NCBI GenBank assembly: GCA_016292255.1
Contig: JAEEZZ010000068.1
Span: 1-41,363, forward strand
Length of the DNA stretch: 41,363 nucleotides
Source of the DNA: Oscillospiraceae bacterium
GTDB lineage: Bacteria; Bacillota; Clostridia; Oscillospirales; Oscillospiraceae
Direction: 5' to 3'
The notes below the pieces were generated by a model. That model was not told where the DNA came from and did not search any database. It saw only the letters and a program-made list of their open reading frames with translations. Position numbers and translations under genes: made by a program. This document shows positions 19,836-28,659 of the stretch, piece after piece; position 1 is the first letter of the stretch; the number at the start of each line of letters is the position of its first letter.

Positions 19836-21428
19836 CTAATCCGTCACGCGTACCACGCCCGGATGCTCCTTGCCGAAGGCGACAAGCTTATTCAGCGGAT
19901 CGTTCTCTCCCCGCTTCTCGCCCCGCAGCACCACCCGGACACGGATCGGCCGGTGGAGCAGAACTCCTGCGCGCTGGGCCACGTGTTCCCGCACGTCATC
20001 CTGATCTACGATGCTCTTCACCATCTCCCCGGCGGCGATCAGCTCCAGCAGATCGCCGTGGAGGGCGGGAACCAGCAGATTGGCTTCATTTGTGTTGAAA
20101 TAGCCGCCCAGAGAGGGCCGCCACTTCCGCACCGCGTCCGCCAGATCCGCCCAGAACGACACGGGCAGGGGCTGATCGGGCTCCGGCTCCGGCTGAGTGT
20201 CCGGCTGGGGCGCGGCAGGGGCTGCCTGTTCCCCAGGCTCCGGCTCCGGGGTCGGCCTCGGCTGGGGGGCCGGGAGCACGCCGGATTCCAGCACGGTCTC
20301 CAGGTGGGAGAGCCTGGCGTTCAGGGCCTGGACGTCGGCGTCCAGCGTAGGCTCGCACATCTGCAGCAGGCAGAGCTCCACGTCGATCCGCCGGTTGGCG
20401 CTTTTGTTGAAGCCGGAGGCGGTGTCCTGCAGCAGCCGGGTGTGCCGCAGCAGCTCCCCGGCGGAGAAGCGGGGCAGCAGGGCCCGCAGCTCGGCGTCGG
20501 TGCAGACGCCGGTCAGCATGGAAGCGCCGGTCTGAGGTGCGGTTTTGAGCAGCAGCAGATCCCGGCAGAGGCTGACCAGCTCGTCCACCAGGGCGGCAAG
20601 ATCCTTCCCCTCCGCGTACTGCCTCGTGAGCAGGCTGAGCACCCGGCCGGTATCCCGATCCGCAGCGGCGCTGAGCAGCTCTCCGGCCGCCTTTGCCCCT
20701 GCGATGCCCAGGGTGTTGTAGACCGTCTCCGGGGTGATCTGCCCCGATGAAGCGGCAGCGCACTGATCCAGCAGGGAGAGGCCGTCCCGCAGGGCGCCGT
20801 CGGCCAGACGGCCCAGGAGCATCGCAGCCTCCTCCGTGACGTCCAGACCCTCCTCATAGGCCACGTAGTGGATCCGGGCGGCCACGTCCGCCGGGTCGAT
20901 CCGCCGGAAGGAGAAGCGCTGACAGCGGGAGAGGATCGTGGCGGGAACCTTGTGCAGCTCGGTGGTGGCGAGAATGAACATCAGGTGGGGGGGCGGCTCC
21001 TCGATGATCTTCAACAGGGCGTTGAAGGCCGACATGGAGAGCATATGGACCTCGTCGATGATGTAGACCCGCTTTTTGACCTGGGTGGGCGCGTAAACAG
21101 CGTCCTCCCGCAGGGTGCGGACGTTGTCCACGCCGTTGTTGGAGGCGGCGTCGATCTCCAGCACGTCCATGCAGGCGCCGCTGTCGATGCTCTGGCAGGC
21201 GGCGCAGCAGTTGCAGGGATTGCCGTCCACGGGATGCAGGCAGTTGACCGCCTTGGCCAGGATCTTGGAGCAGGTGGTCTTGCCGGTGCCCCGGGAGCCG
21301 GTGAACAGATAGGCATGGCTGAGCTTGCCCGTGACCACCTGGGTGCGGAGGATCTGGGTGATACTCCCCTGCCCCACCACGTCGTCGAAGGTCTGGGGAC
21401 GATATTTTCGGTATAGGGCCTGGTACAC
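19836..21428 (-). CDS. dnaX: DNA polymerase III subunits gamma and tau
   Basis: VYQALYRKYRPQTFDDVVGQ...GSRGTGKTTCSKILAKAVNC...IDEVHMLSMSAFNALLKIIEEPP; start set at GTG 21428 with SD GGAGGTGA, shorter than the supplied ORF. Confidence 0.95.
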   Translation of the reverse strand: MYQALYRKYRPQTFDDVVGQGSITQILRTQVVTGKLSHAYLFTGSRGTGKTTCSKILAKAVNCLHPVDGNPCNCCAACQSIDSGACMDVLEIDAASNNGVDNVRTLREDAVYAPTQVKKRVYIIDEVHMLSMSAFNALLKIIEEPPPHLMFILATTELHKVPATILSRCQRFSFRRIDPADVAARIHYVAYEEGLDVTEEAAMLLGRLADGALRDGLSLLDQCAAASSGQITPETVYNTLGIAGAKAAGELLSAAADRDTGRVLSLLTRQYAEGKDLAALVDELVSLCRDLLLLKTAPQTGASMLTGVCTDAELRALLPRFSAGELLRHTRLLQDTASGFNKSANRRIDVELCLLQMCEPTLDADVQALNARLSHLETVLESGVLPAPQPRPTPEPEPGEQAAPAAPQPDTQPEPEPDQPLPVSFWADLADAVRKWRPSLGGYFNTNEANLLVPALHGDLLELIAAGEMVKSIVDQDDVREHVAQRAGVLLHRPIRVRVVLRGEKRGENDPLNKLVAFGKEHPGVVRVTD

Positions 21429-21460
21429 GGATTTGTTCACCTCCCCGGATCTTGAGTTTT

Positions 21461-21790
21461 GATTGCGGCAAGCGCCGCAAGTTAAGATTGCCCGGGCGGG
21501 CAAGTTATGATTTGCCTGCGGCAAAGTTATGATTGCCCTGCGGCAAAGTTATGATTGCCCTGCGGCAAAGTTATGATTGCCCTGCGGCAAAGTTATGATT
21601 GCCCTGCGGGCAAGCTGCGGTATGCCTTCGGCATGAATTTAAAATCCATTTTTCAGATTGAAAATCTGAAAAATACCGAAACGCGCGCAGCGCTCTTAAC
21701 TTGTGCGAAGCACAATCATAACTTGCGAAGCAATCATAACTTTCGCGCAGCGAAATTTTAACTCCCGCCTGTCCCCCAGGGACAGGCGGA
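21461..21790. repeat. Array of short hairpins with GTTATGA/TCATAAC linkers around a central palindrome
   Basis: Three exact copies of gattgccctgcggcaaagttat at 21531-21596 with degenerate units on the left; right part has TTGTGCgaaGCACAA, TTGCgaaGCAA, TTTCGCgcaGCGAAA separated by tcataac; central ATTTTTCAGATTgaaAATCTGAAAAAT at 21648-21674. Confidence 0.85.
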
Positions 21791-22085
21791 CCGGCCCATG
21801 ACAAGATCGCACACCTACATTTGAACTTGCGTTATACCCGTTTCCCGGACAGCCAGCTCAGGAACGGCTGACTCACGGCACACGGAACTTGCCGCTTAAT
21901 GCTGCTCGGTTCCCCGCCTGACATGGTTCACGGGGTTCCGTTGCGTGAGACCGATCCCTCAACACCGCTTATACGGACAGCAGCACAACGCAAGCCCGGG
22001 TGTAGGGATTCACTCCTGCTGTAGCGGATTGCAGGTTACAGGGCACCGCTATCTCCCCGGCTAGTGCGACCTTGTCATGGGCCGG
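21791..22085 (-). ncRNA. ffs: Signal recognition particle RNA (large, Gram-positive type)
   Basis: Minus strand: ends pair (CCGGCCCATGACAAG / CTTGTCATGGGCCGG); CTAGCCGGGGAGATAGCGGTGCCCTGTAACCTGCAATCCGCTA; apical core CCCCGTGAACCATGTCAGGCGGGGAACCGAGCAGCATTAAG; next to dnaX. Confidence 0.92.
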
Positions 22086-22158
22086 TAAGCGCACGACAAG
22101 TCTATATTCTATTGTACACGATTTTGCGAGCTTTTGCAAGTGTTAATCTTGCCTGTTC

Positions 22159-22190
22159 CGTAGGGGCCGATGCCCACATCGGCCCTCCCG
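22159..22190. repeat. Dispersed palindromic intergenic element (GTAGGGGC type)
   Basis: gtaGGGGCCGATGcccaCATCGGCCCtccc. Confidence 0.6.
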
Positions 22191-22191
22191 A

Positions 22192-22410
22192 TCAATCCAG
22201 CTTAGACTCGATAAAGTCGGCCAGCTCGCCCAGCGTGGCCACCTTTTCCTCCAGCTCCAGATCCACGCCCAGCTCGGATTCCAGATCCATCAGCATCTCG
22301 ACGGTATCCAGAGAATCCAGGTGCAGGCTCTCAAAGGTGGTGTCCCGGTCGAGCTCCTCGGCGGGAACGTCCAGCTCCTTGGACAAATATGCGATCAGCT
22401 TTTCCAGCAT
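22192..22410 (-). CDS. Acyl carrier protein
   Basis: MLEKLIAYLSKELDVPAEELDRDTTFESLHLDSLDTVEMLMDLESELGVDLE; DSLD phosphopantetheine site. Confidence 0.93.
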   Translation of the reverse strand: MLEKLIAYLSKELDVPAEELDRDTTFESLHLDSLDTVEMLMDLESELGVDLELEEKVATLGELADFIESKLD

Positions 22411-22513
22411 TTGTGTTCCTCCATATCGATACGATCAGTACGAGCGCAGGCAGCGCTCCGTTTTTCTATCATGTATCATACAGATTTTTTTCGCTTTGTC
22501 AAGAATTATTTTG

Positions 22514-22561
22514 CGGGCAACAGGCACCGCCTGTTGGGACGAGCACTGCTCGCCCCTACGG
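22514..22561. repeat. Two abutting palindromes of the dispersed element family
   Basis: GGGCAACAGGCaccGCCTGTTGGGACGAGCActGCTCGCCCCTACGG. Confidence 0.6.
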
Positions 22562-22590
22562 ACTATGTACTCTGCACCCCAAACCGTGCG

Positions 22591-23202
22591 CTATCCCGCC
22601 GCGTCGATGATCCGGTCGGCGATGGCATACAGAAAGGCCTGCAAAGCTTCTTCCTGCTCAGTGATATCCTGCTCGGAAAGGCCCGCGGTTTCAAAGGAAG
22701 CGCTGACCGTATAGTAGTAGTCTCCGCAGAGCAGCCAGAGCTTCATGTATCGCTCCCGGGGATCCTCCGGGAAGGTTTCCAGCTTGATCCGCCGATCCCG
22801 GTATGTGCCCCCGTAGAGCTGAAAGCCCTCCGGCCGGAGCCAGCCGGTAATTTCCTCCGGGCGCAGGCCGTCCGCCTCCGCATCCGTCCAGGAAATGCAG
22901 TAGCCCTCCGGCTCGGCGTCGCGGGTGGTTTTATCCAGCATGATCTCAAAGGACTGCTGACCGCTGATCCGGTCGGAGGCGTCCACCACCACGAGCCCCT
23001 TCGTGGGTTCATGGGCGGCAAGCTCGGCTTGCAGCTCCGAGATCGACGTGGCGGGCTTGCTATAGGCGGGATAGACCGGCTCGTTCCGATGGATCCAGAC
23101 ACCCGTGAGGAAGTATTTCAAAACCACCAGCAAGCCCACGCCAACAATGGCAAGGATCGCCACCCGATCCACGTCCCGGAGCCGGTTCCAGTACTTTTTC
23201 AT
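22591..23202 (-). CDS. Hypothetical protein with N-terminal transmembrane segment
   Basis: MKKYWNRLRDVDRVAILAIVGVGLLVVLKYFLTGVWIHRNEPVY...; no family recognised. Confidence 0.75.
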   Translation of the reverse strand: MKKYWNRLRDVDRVAILAIVGVGLLVVLKYFLTGVWIHRNEPVYPAYSKPATSISELQAELAAHEPTKGLVVVDASDRISGQQSFEIMLDKTTRDAEPEGYCISWTDAEADGLRPEEITGWLRPEGFQLYGGTYRDRRIKLETFPEDPRERYMKLWLLCGDYYYTVSASFETAGLSEQDITEQEEALQAFLYAIADRIIDAAG

Positions 23203-23215
23203 AAAAATGGATGCC

Positions 23216-24343
23216 TCAGCTCAGGAAGTCCTTCAAAATCTTGGAGCGGGAGGGATGGCGCAGCTTGCGCAGGGCCTTGGCCTCAATCTGGCGGACCCGC
23301 TCCCGGGTGACGTCAAACTGACGGCCCACCTCCTCCAGGGTATGGGCGCGGCCGTCCTCCAGGCCGAAGCGCAGCCGAAGCACCTTGCACTCTCTGGGAC
23401 TCAGAGTATCCATGACCTCCGCTAACTGCTGGCGCAGCATATTGTAGGAGGCGGACTCGGCGGGCTCCTTGACGTCGCTGTCCGGGATGAAATCCCCCAG
23501 ATGGCTGTCGTCCTCCTCGCCCACCGGCGTTTCCAGGGAAACGGGATCCTGGGCGATCTTCATGACCTCCGCGATCTTGTCCTCGGAGATGCCCAGGTAC
23601 TGGCTGATCTCGGCCAGGGTGGGCTCGCGGCCCAGCTCCTGCACCAGAGCCCGGGAGGTGCGGGAGACCCGGTTGATGGTCTCCACCATGTGGACGGGGA
23701 TACGGATGGTCCTGGCCTGATCCGCCACAGCCCGGGTGATGGACTGTCGGATCCACCAGGTGGCGTAGGTGGAGAACTTGTAGCCCTTGGTATGGTCGAA
23801 CTTCTCCACAGCCTTCAAAAGGCCCATGTTGCCCTCCTGCACCAGATCCAGAAGCTGCATTCCCCGGCCCAGGTAATGCTTGGCCACGGAGACCACCAGG
23901 CGGAGGTTCGCCTCCACCATGCGCTTTTTGGCGTTTTCATCCCCCTCGGAGACCCGCTTGGCCAGCTCTGTCTCCTCCTCCGCAGAGAGCAGGGGGATCT
24001 TGCCGATCTCCTTGAGGTACATACGGACAGGATCGGTGGTGGCAGTCTCCTCCGAAAAGGTCTCCGGCTCGTCCAGCTCCGCCGGGAGCTGTTCATCCAG
24101 ATCCATCAGCTCGGAATCGGTGGGAAGCAGATCGTCCGCCGCCTCCAGGATCTCTGCCACGTCGGATACGTCGATCTCGATGCCCGCCTTCTCCAGGGCG
24201 TCATAGATCTGCTCGGTCTGCTTGTCGTCGGCGTCGATTGCGTCCAGGGTCTGCAGGAGCTGCTTGGAGGTGATCTTTCCTTCCTTTTTTCCGGTCTCGA
24301 TCAGCGCTCTGAGCTTTTGCTGGAGTAATTCGTTCTGTTCCAT
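23216..24343 (-). CDS. rpoD: RNA polymerase primary sigma factor
   Basis: [92 protein letters not shown]; start MEQNELLQQ. Confidence 0.97.
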   Translation of the reverse strand: MEQNELLQQKLRALIETGKKEGKITSKQLLQTLDAIDADDKQTEQIYDALEKAGIEIDVSDVAEILEAADDLLPTDSELMDLDEQLPAELDEPETFSEETATTDPVRMYLKEIGKIPLLSAEEETELAKRVSEGDENAKKRMVEANLRLVVSVAKHYLGRGMQLLDLVQEGNMGLLKAVEKFDHTKGYKFSTYATWWIRQSITRAVADQARTIRIPVHMVETINRVSRTSRALVQELGREPTLAEISQYLGISEDKIAEVMKIAQDPVSLETPVGEEDDSHLGDFIPDSDVKEPAESASYNMLRQQLAEVMDTLSPRECKVLRLRFGLEDGRAHTLEEVGRQFDVTRERVRQIEAKALRKLRHPSRSKILKDFLS

Positions 24344-24344
24344 C

Positions 24345-26108
24345 TTAATTCCCTCCGTATCCTTTATTCTTTGACAATTCCTTGGCAATATGCATCAGAT
24401 CTTCGTCGGTGTTGGCAGCGTGCTTTTTCCCGTTCTCCGAACGGATCACGGCGACGCAGTCGGTGTAGGCCCGCTGGTCGCTCACCCGGTCAAAGCGCCG
24501 GGAAATATCGCTGAGTCTGGCGCTCTCCTCCGGGGTGAAGTCCTGCAGGGCGGCCAGGCTGACGGTCAAGCCCTGCCGATGCAGGGCCAGCAGGGCGTCG
24601 TAGGCTCTGCCGAGAAAGGGCGCCGAAAACAGGCTGCCGCTCAGCTCCGGGCTCAGCTCCAGCAGGGTGGGATCCACCAGCACCAGCCCGATCACCTGCT
24701 CCTCGGCCCGGGCGGAACGGGGATTCGAATACTCCGCCCGCAGACGCCGATCCTCCGGAAGGCTCGTCACGGCGGGAGACAGATCCTCCCGCTCCTGCCT
24801 GCGTTTTTCCTGGTATGTACGCTTCTTGTAGGCCTTGGACACCTCTAAGAGCATGGCGTCCTTGGAGATCCCGGCGGCCTTGGCGGCGCGGTCGGCGTAG
24901 ATCTCCCGCTCCACCGCGTTGGAGAAGGTAGAAATCAGCCCCGCGGCCTTGGCCGTGAATTCCACCCGCTGGTCGTCCTTGCTCAGATCGAACTGATTTT
25001 GCAGGCTCAGCAGGCGGTAGTCCGCCTGGTTCTCGGAGCCCTGGATCAGCACCTCAAAGGGATCGGCGCCGAACTTGTGCAAAAACTCGTCAGCGTCCTT
25101 GGCGTCGTGGAGCTGCAGGATCTTCACCTGCACCCCTGCCCTGCCGAACATCTGGATGGCCCGCTGGGTGGCGTTCTGGCCGGCGGCGTCGTTGTCATAG
25201 GTCATGATGACCCGGTCGGTGTATTTGCTGATGAGATTCACCTGATCCTCCGTCAGAGCGGTGCCCTGGGAGGCCACGGCGCAGTCGAAGCCGAACTGGT
25301 GGCAGGCGATGGCGTCCATGGGCCCCTCGCAGACGATGATATAGGGGCGCTTGGATTTCTTGGCCAGGTTCATGGCGTAGAGGAACTTCCGCTTGGAGAA
25401 GATCAGGGTCTCGGTGGGGTTGATATATTTGGCCTTTGCGTCCTTGTCCAGAGCCCGGCCGGCAAAGCCGATCACGTTGCCCCGCAGGTCGATCTGGGGG
25501 AACATGATCCGGTTGCGGAAGCGGTCGTAGACGTTTTTGCTGTTCTTCTGGGAGACGGCGGCCAGGTTGGCGGCGATCAGCTCCTGCTCGGTGTAGCCCT
25601 TTTGGGTCATGGCGGGCAGGAGGCTGTGGAAATCGTCTGGGGCGAAGCCGATGCCGAATTTGACCACGGTTGGCCAGTCCAGGCCGCGCCGAAGCAGATA
25701 AGCTCTGGCAGCCTTTCCGGCGTCGGATTTCAGCGTCTCGTGATAGTAGCGGGCCGCGTCCTTGCAGAGCTTCCAAAGCCGCTCCTGTTCCTTATATTGG
25801 CTCTGGTAGCGTTCATCCTCGGGAACCTCAAGATTGGCGCGCTTTGCAAGAAAGCGCACCGCGTCGGCATAAGACAGGCCCTCGATGTCCATAATGAAGT
25901 TGACGACCCCGCCCCCCTTGTGACAGCCGAAGCAGTAGTACATCTGCTTGTTGGGGGTCACGGAAAAGGAGGGCGTCTTCTCCCCGTGGAAGGGGCACAG
26001 GCCGAAGTAATTGGTGCCGCTGCGCTTGAGCTGCACGTATTGGCCCACCACCTCGTCGATGGGGTTGCGGGCGATCAGCTCGTCCAGAAACGCCGCCGGG
26101 AATGCCAC
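24345..26108 (-). CDS. dnaG: DNA primase
   Basis: [57 protein letters not shown]; start GTG at 26108 with SD GGAGGTGATCC. Confidence 0.96.
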   Translation of the reverse strand: MAFPAAFLDELIARNPIDEVVGQYVQLKRSGTNYFGLCPFHGEKTPSFSVTPNKQMYYCFGCHKGGGVVNFIMDIEGLSYADAVRFLAKRANLEVPEDERYQSQYKEQERLWKLCKDAARYYHETLKSDAGKAARAYLLRRGLDWPTVVKFGIGFAPDDFHSLLPAMTQKGYTEQELIAANLAAVSQKNSKNVYDRFRNRIMFPQIDLRGNVIGFAGRALDKDAKAKYINPTETLIFSKRKFLYAMNLAKKSKRPYIIVCEGPMDAIACHQFGFDCAVASQGTALTEDQVNLISKYTDRVIMTYDNDAAGQNATQRAIQMFGRAGVQVKILQLHDAKDADEFLHKFGADPFEVLIQGSENQADYRLLSLQNQFDLSKDDQRVEFTAKAAGLISTFSNAVEREIYADRAAKAAGISKDAMLLEVSKAYKKRTYQEKRRQEREDLSPAVTSLPEDRRLRAEYSNPRSARAEEQVIGLVLVDPTLLELSPELSGSLFSAPFLGRAYDALLALHRQGLTVSLAALQDFTPEESARLSDISRRFDRVSDQRAYTDCVAVIRSENGKKHAANTDEDLMHIAKELSKNKGYGGN

Positions 26109-26127
26109 GGGGATCACCTCCTGTCGG

Positions 26128-26160
26128 AATGCAAAATGCATAATGCAAAATGCAAAATCG
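26128..26160. repeat. AT-rich short tandem repeat (TGCAAAATGCATAATGCAAAATGCAAAAT)
   Basis: Direct reading; a related sequence is at 26824-26851. Confidence 0.55.
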
Positions 26161-26182
26161 TTTTAATTCAAAATTCATAGCC

Positions 26183-26210
26183 CGTAGCGGCGCACACCGG
26201 TGCGCCACGG
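26183..26210. repeat. Dispersed palindromic element (GTAGCGGCGCACACCGGTGCGCCACGG)
   Basis: Same core as the paired copies at 28597-28659. Confidence 0.6.
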
Positions 26211-26303
26211 TACAGGGTTCCGGGTTCAGAGCCCATAGGGGCGGCCACCTGTGCCCTTTATGGGTAGACCTCTGGCCGCCGCCTTGTTTAGACGATGCAA
26301 AAA

Positions 26304-26334
26304 GAATAGGTAATAAGTAAGAAGTAAGCGTTAT
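26304..26334. repeat. AT-rich repeat AATAGGTAATAAGTAAGAAGTAAG, related to 5409-5482
   Basis: Shares aataggtaataagta with the element in the purine operon. Confidence 0.5.
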
Positions 26335-26708
26335 TTCCCGATTGCATGCAGGATCCTTTTCCTGTACGGCCAGGCGGCAAAAAGCGCGAGGCCGAGAAAT
26401 TGGAACAGCCCGACGATCCAAAACCAGGAAAAAGAGATCGTCAACCATACAATCGCTCCAAGGAGCAAAAGAACAAAGCCCGCAATTCTGAGATTGCCTG
26501 CGTTTTCCTGGATCGGGTCGTTCAGAGAGACAACAGCCATCACAAAAGCCAGAACGGCGGAGATCAAAGATGACAGCTTCATTTCGCAAAGCAGAATGCC
26601 GATCAGTAGGTCCGCGCCGATACAGAGACAAATCAGCATCAAAAGGCGCTGGCGGTGCTTCAGTTCAGTTCTGTTATATTTGGGCGGCGTCCACTTGGAT
26701 TTGGCCAT
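26331..26708 (-). CDS. Small hypothetical membrane protein
   Basis: MAKSKWTPPKYNRTELKHRQRLLMLICLCIGADLLIGILLCEMKLSSLISAVLAFVMAVVSL...; several hydrophobic segments. Confidence 0.65.
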   Translation of the reverse strand: MAKSKWTPPKYNRTELKHRQRLLMLICLCIGADLLIGILLCEMKLSSLISAVLAFVMAVVSLNDPIQENAGNLRIAGFVLLLLGAIVWLTISFSWFWIVGLFQFLGLALFAAWPYRKRILHAIGK

Positions 26709-26790
26709 GTGCGGTCCTCCGAATAGTATTGTGTTTCAAACGGCTTTTTGAAACACACCATCTTTTTCAACTTATTCCGGGCAGGGAGAA

Positions 26791-26820
26791 GCGGACAAGC
26801 AATGCTTGTCCCTACGGGCG
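26791..26820. repeat. Dispersed palindromic element (GCGGACAAGCAATGCTTGTCCCTACGGGCG)
   Basis: GGACAAGCAatGCTTGTCC palindrome, same layout as the copy in tmcAL at 31030-31053. Confidence 0.6.
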
Positions 26821-26850
26821 TGGTCATTATGCATTATGAATTCTGCATTC

Positions 26851-27864
26851 TCAGCGTACCGCCCAGCCGGTAGGGACGAAAATCTCCTCAAACTTATAGA
26901 CGGCATACTTGTCCGTCATGCCCGCCACGTAGTCGCAGACGATTCTGGGCAGGCCCTCCAGGTCCAGCTGGGGCTGGAAGTCCTGGGGCAGCTTCTCGGG
27001 ATGCTCCAAGTAGTATTTGTACAGCTCCTGGATGATCCGGCGGGCCTTGACCTCCTCGCCCTTGGCCACGGGGTTGCGGTAGACCCGCTCGAACATGAAC
27101 TCCCGCAGCTCCAGCATGGCGGCCTCCACGGCGGGGGTCATGGCGATCACGGGCCTGTTCCGGGAGGAGTTCACAACGTCGGACACCAGGGTATTGATCC
27201 GCTGGGAATGGGTCTCCCCCAGCACAGCCGCCAGATCCCGGGGTATGTCCTCGTTTTTCAGGATCCCCGCCCGGACGGCGTCGTCGATGTCGTGGTTGAT
27301 GTAGGCGATCCGATCCGAGAGGCGGACGATCTGGCCCTCCAGGGTCTCGGGCAGATCCGGGCCGCTGTGGCAGAGGATGCCCCGGCGCACCTCATAGGTC
27401 AGATTCAGCCCCCTGCCGTCCTTTTCCAGCTTGTCCACCACCCGCAGAGACTGCTCGTTGTGGTGGAACTCCGTGCCCATGACCTCGGTCAGGGCCTTCT
27501 CTCCGGCGTGGCCGAAGGGGGTGTGGCCCAGGTCGTGGCCCATGGCGGCGGCCTCAGTCAGATCCTCGTTCAGCCCCAGAGCCCGGGCGATGGTACGGGC
27601 GATCCGGGCCACCTCCAGGGTGTGGGTCATGCGGGTGCGGTAGTGGTCGCCCTCCGGCTGCAAAAAGACCTGGGTCTTGTGCATCAGACGGCGGAAGCTC
27701 CGGCTGTGGAGGATGCGATCCGCGTCCCGCTGGTAGCAGGTGCGGTCGTCCCGCTCCGGCTCCGGCCGGCCCCGGCCCTTGCTCTGGGCAGACAGCGCGG
27801 CGTAGGGCGCCAGGCTATCCCGCTCCCGCTGCTCGATCATTTCTCTGATGGTCATGTCAATCAC
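26851..27864 (-). CDS. dgt: Deoxyguanosinetriphosphate triphosphohydrolase family protein (HD domain)
   Basis: RTCYQRDADRILHSRSFRRLMHKTQVFLQPEGDHYRTRMTHTLEVARIARTIARALGLNEDLTEAAAMGHDLGHTPFGHAGE. Confidence 0.93.
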   Translation of the reverse strand: MIDMTIREMIEQRERDSLAPYAALSAQSKGRGRPEPERDDRTCYQRDADRILHSRSFRRLMHKTQVFLQPEGDHYRTRMTHTLEVARIARTIARALGLNEDLTEAAAMGHDLGHTPFGHAGEKALTEVMGTEFHHNEQSLRVVDKLEKDGRGLNLTYEVRRGILCHSGPDLPETLEGQIVRLSDRIAYINHDIDDAVRAGILKNEDIPRDLAAVLGETHSQRINTLVSDVVNSSRNRPVIAMTPAVEAAMLELREFMFERVYRNPVAKGEEVKARRIIQELYKYYLEHPEKLPQDFQPQLDLEGLPRIVCDYVAGMTDKYAVYKFEEIFVPTGWAVR

Positions 27865-27925
27865 CCTTTATGACGGGTTGGCGGGCTGATAGCCCGCGCT
27901 ACTATAATTATACCACATTTTCGGA

Positions 27926-27960
27926 AAATTTTCAACTTTCAATTATCAACTTTCAACTTG
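27926..27960. repeat. AT-rich repeat TTTTCAACTTTCAATTATCAACTTTCAACTTG
   Basis: Direct reading; overlaps the 3' end of the YigZ-like gene. Confidence 0.5.
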
Positions 27961-28575
27961 TACCGCCCGCAGCTCCTCGCCGACTTCGATGGGCGTCACG
28001 CTGCCCCGTGTCAGATCCACCACCCGGGCGGTGAAGGCCTCGGCCCGCTCCGCGGGCAGCAGGACGTGGAGGCAGATATCAGCGCTGTACTCCGTGTCGG
28101 ACACGATGCCCCCGAAGCGCTCCACCTCCTGCCGCAGCCGCTCAAAAAACGTGTAGGGCAGGATCAGATCCAGCAGCTTCCAGACCTGTTTCCGGGCAAT
28201 TCCTGCGGCCTGGAGGGCATCCTTTGCCGCTTTCCCGTAGGCACGAACCAGGCCGCCTGTGCCCAGCAGCGTCCCGCCGAAGTAGCGGGTCACCACGCAG
28301 CACACGTTCTCCACGCCGCTGCCCCGGAGGATCTCCAGCACAGGCATTCCTGCCGTGCCCTGGGGCTCTCCATCGTCGGTATAGCGGGTGGGGCCGTCGT
28401 GGATGATATAGGCGTAGACGTTATGGGTGGCGTCCCAGTGCTGCTGGCGCATGGCCTTGATATGGGCCAGGGCCTCGTCCTCGGTCTCCGTGACCCAGAT
28501 CCGCCCGATAAAGCGGGATTTTTTCTCGACAAATTCGGCCTCAGAATCCCGGGCGGGTATTTTGTATGCATCCAT
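27946..28575 (-). CDS. YigZ/IMPACT family protein
   Basis: EAEFVEKKSRFIGRI...HWDATHNVYAYIIHDGPTRYTDDGEPQGTAGMPVLEILRGSGVENVCCVVTRYFGGTLLGTGGLVRAYGKAAKDAL. Confidence 0.93.
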   Translation of the reverse strand: MDAYKIPARDSEAEFVEKKSRFIGRIWVTETEDEALAHIKAMRQQHWDATHNVYAYIIHDGPTRYTDDGEPQGTAGMPVLEILRGSGVENVCCVVTRYFGGTLLGTGGLVRAYGKAAKDALQAAGIARKQVWKLLDLILPYTFFERLRQEVERFGGIVSDTEYSADICLHVLLPAERAEAFTARVVDLTRGSVTPIEVGEELRAVQVES

Positions 28576-28596
28576 TTCTGTTTCCTCGCAGATGCT

Positions 28597-28659
28597 GTAG
28601 CGGCGCACACCGTGCGCCACCGCAGGCAGTTCCGTGGCGCACCGGTGTGCGCCGCTACC
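28597..28659. repeat. Inverted pair of palindromic elements between hflX and yigZ
   Basis: GTAGCGGCGCACACCG-TGCGCCACCG caggcagttc CGTGGCGCACCGGTGTGCGCCGCTAC. Confidence 0.75.

Noticed and set aside
21429-21524. Longer dnaX N-terminus (MPQANHNLPARAILTCGACRNQNSRSGEVNKS)
   Set aside because: It reads into the repeat array; the GTG at 21428 with a good SD gives the usual YQALYRKYRP start.
21461-21790. CRISPR array
   Set aside because: Units are 22-23 bp with no unique spacers of constant length and no cas genes; linker and hairpin are both repeat parts.
21555-21804. Small ORFs (68 and 77 aa) in the ffs-dnaX gap
   Set aside because: They are translations of the hairpin array, not conserved proteins.
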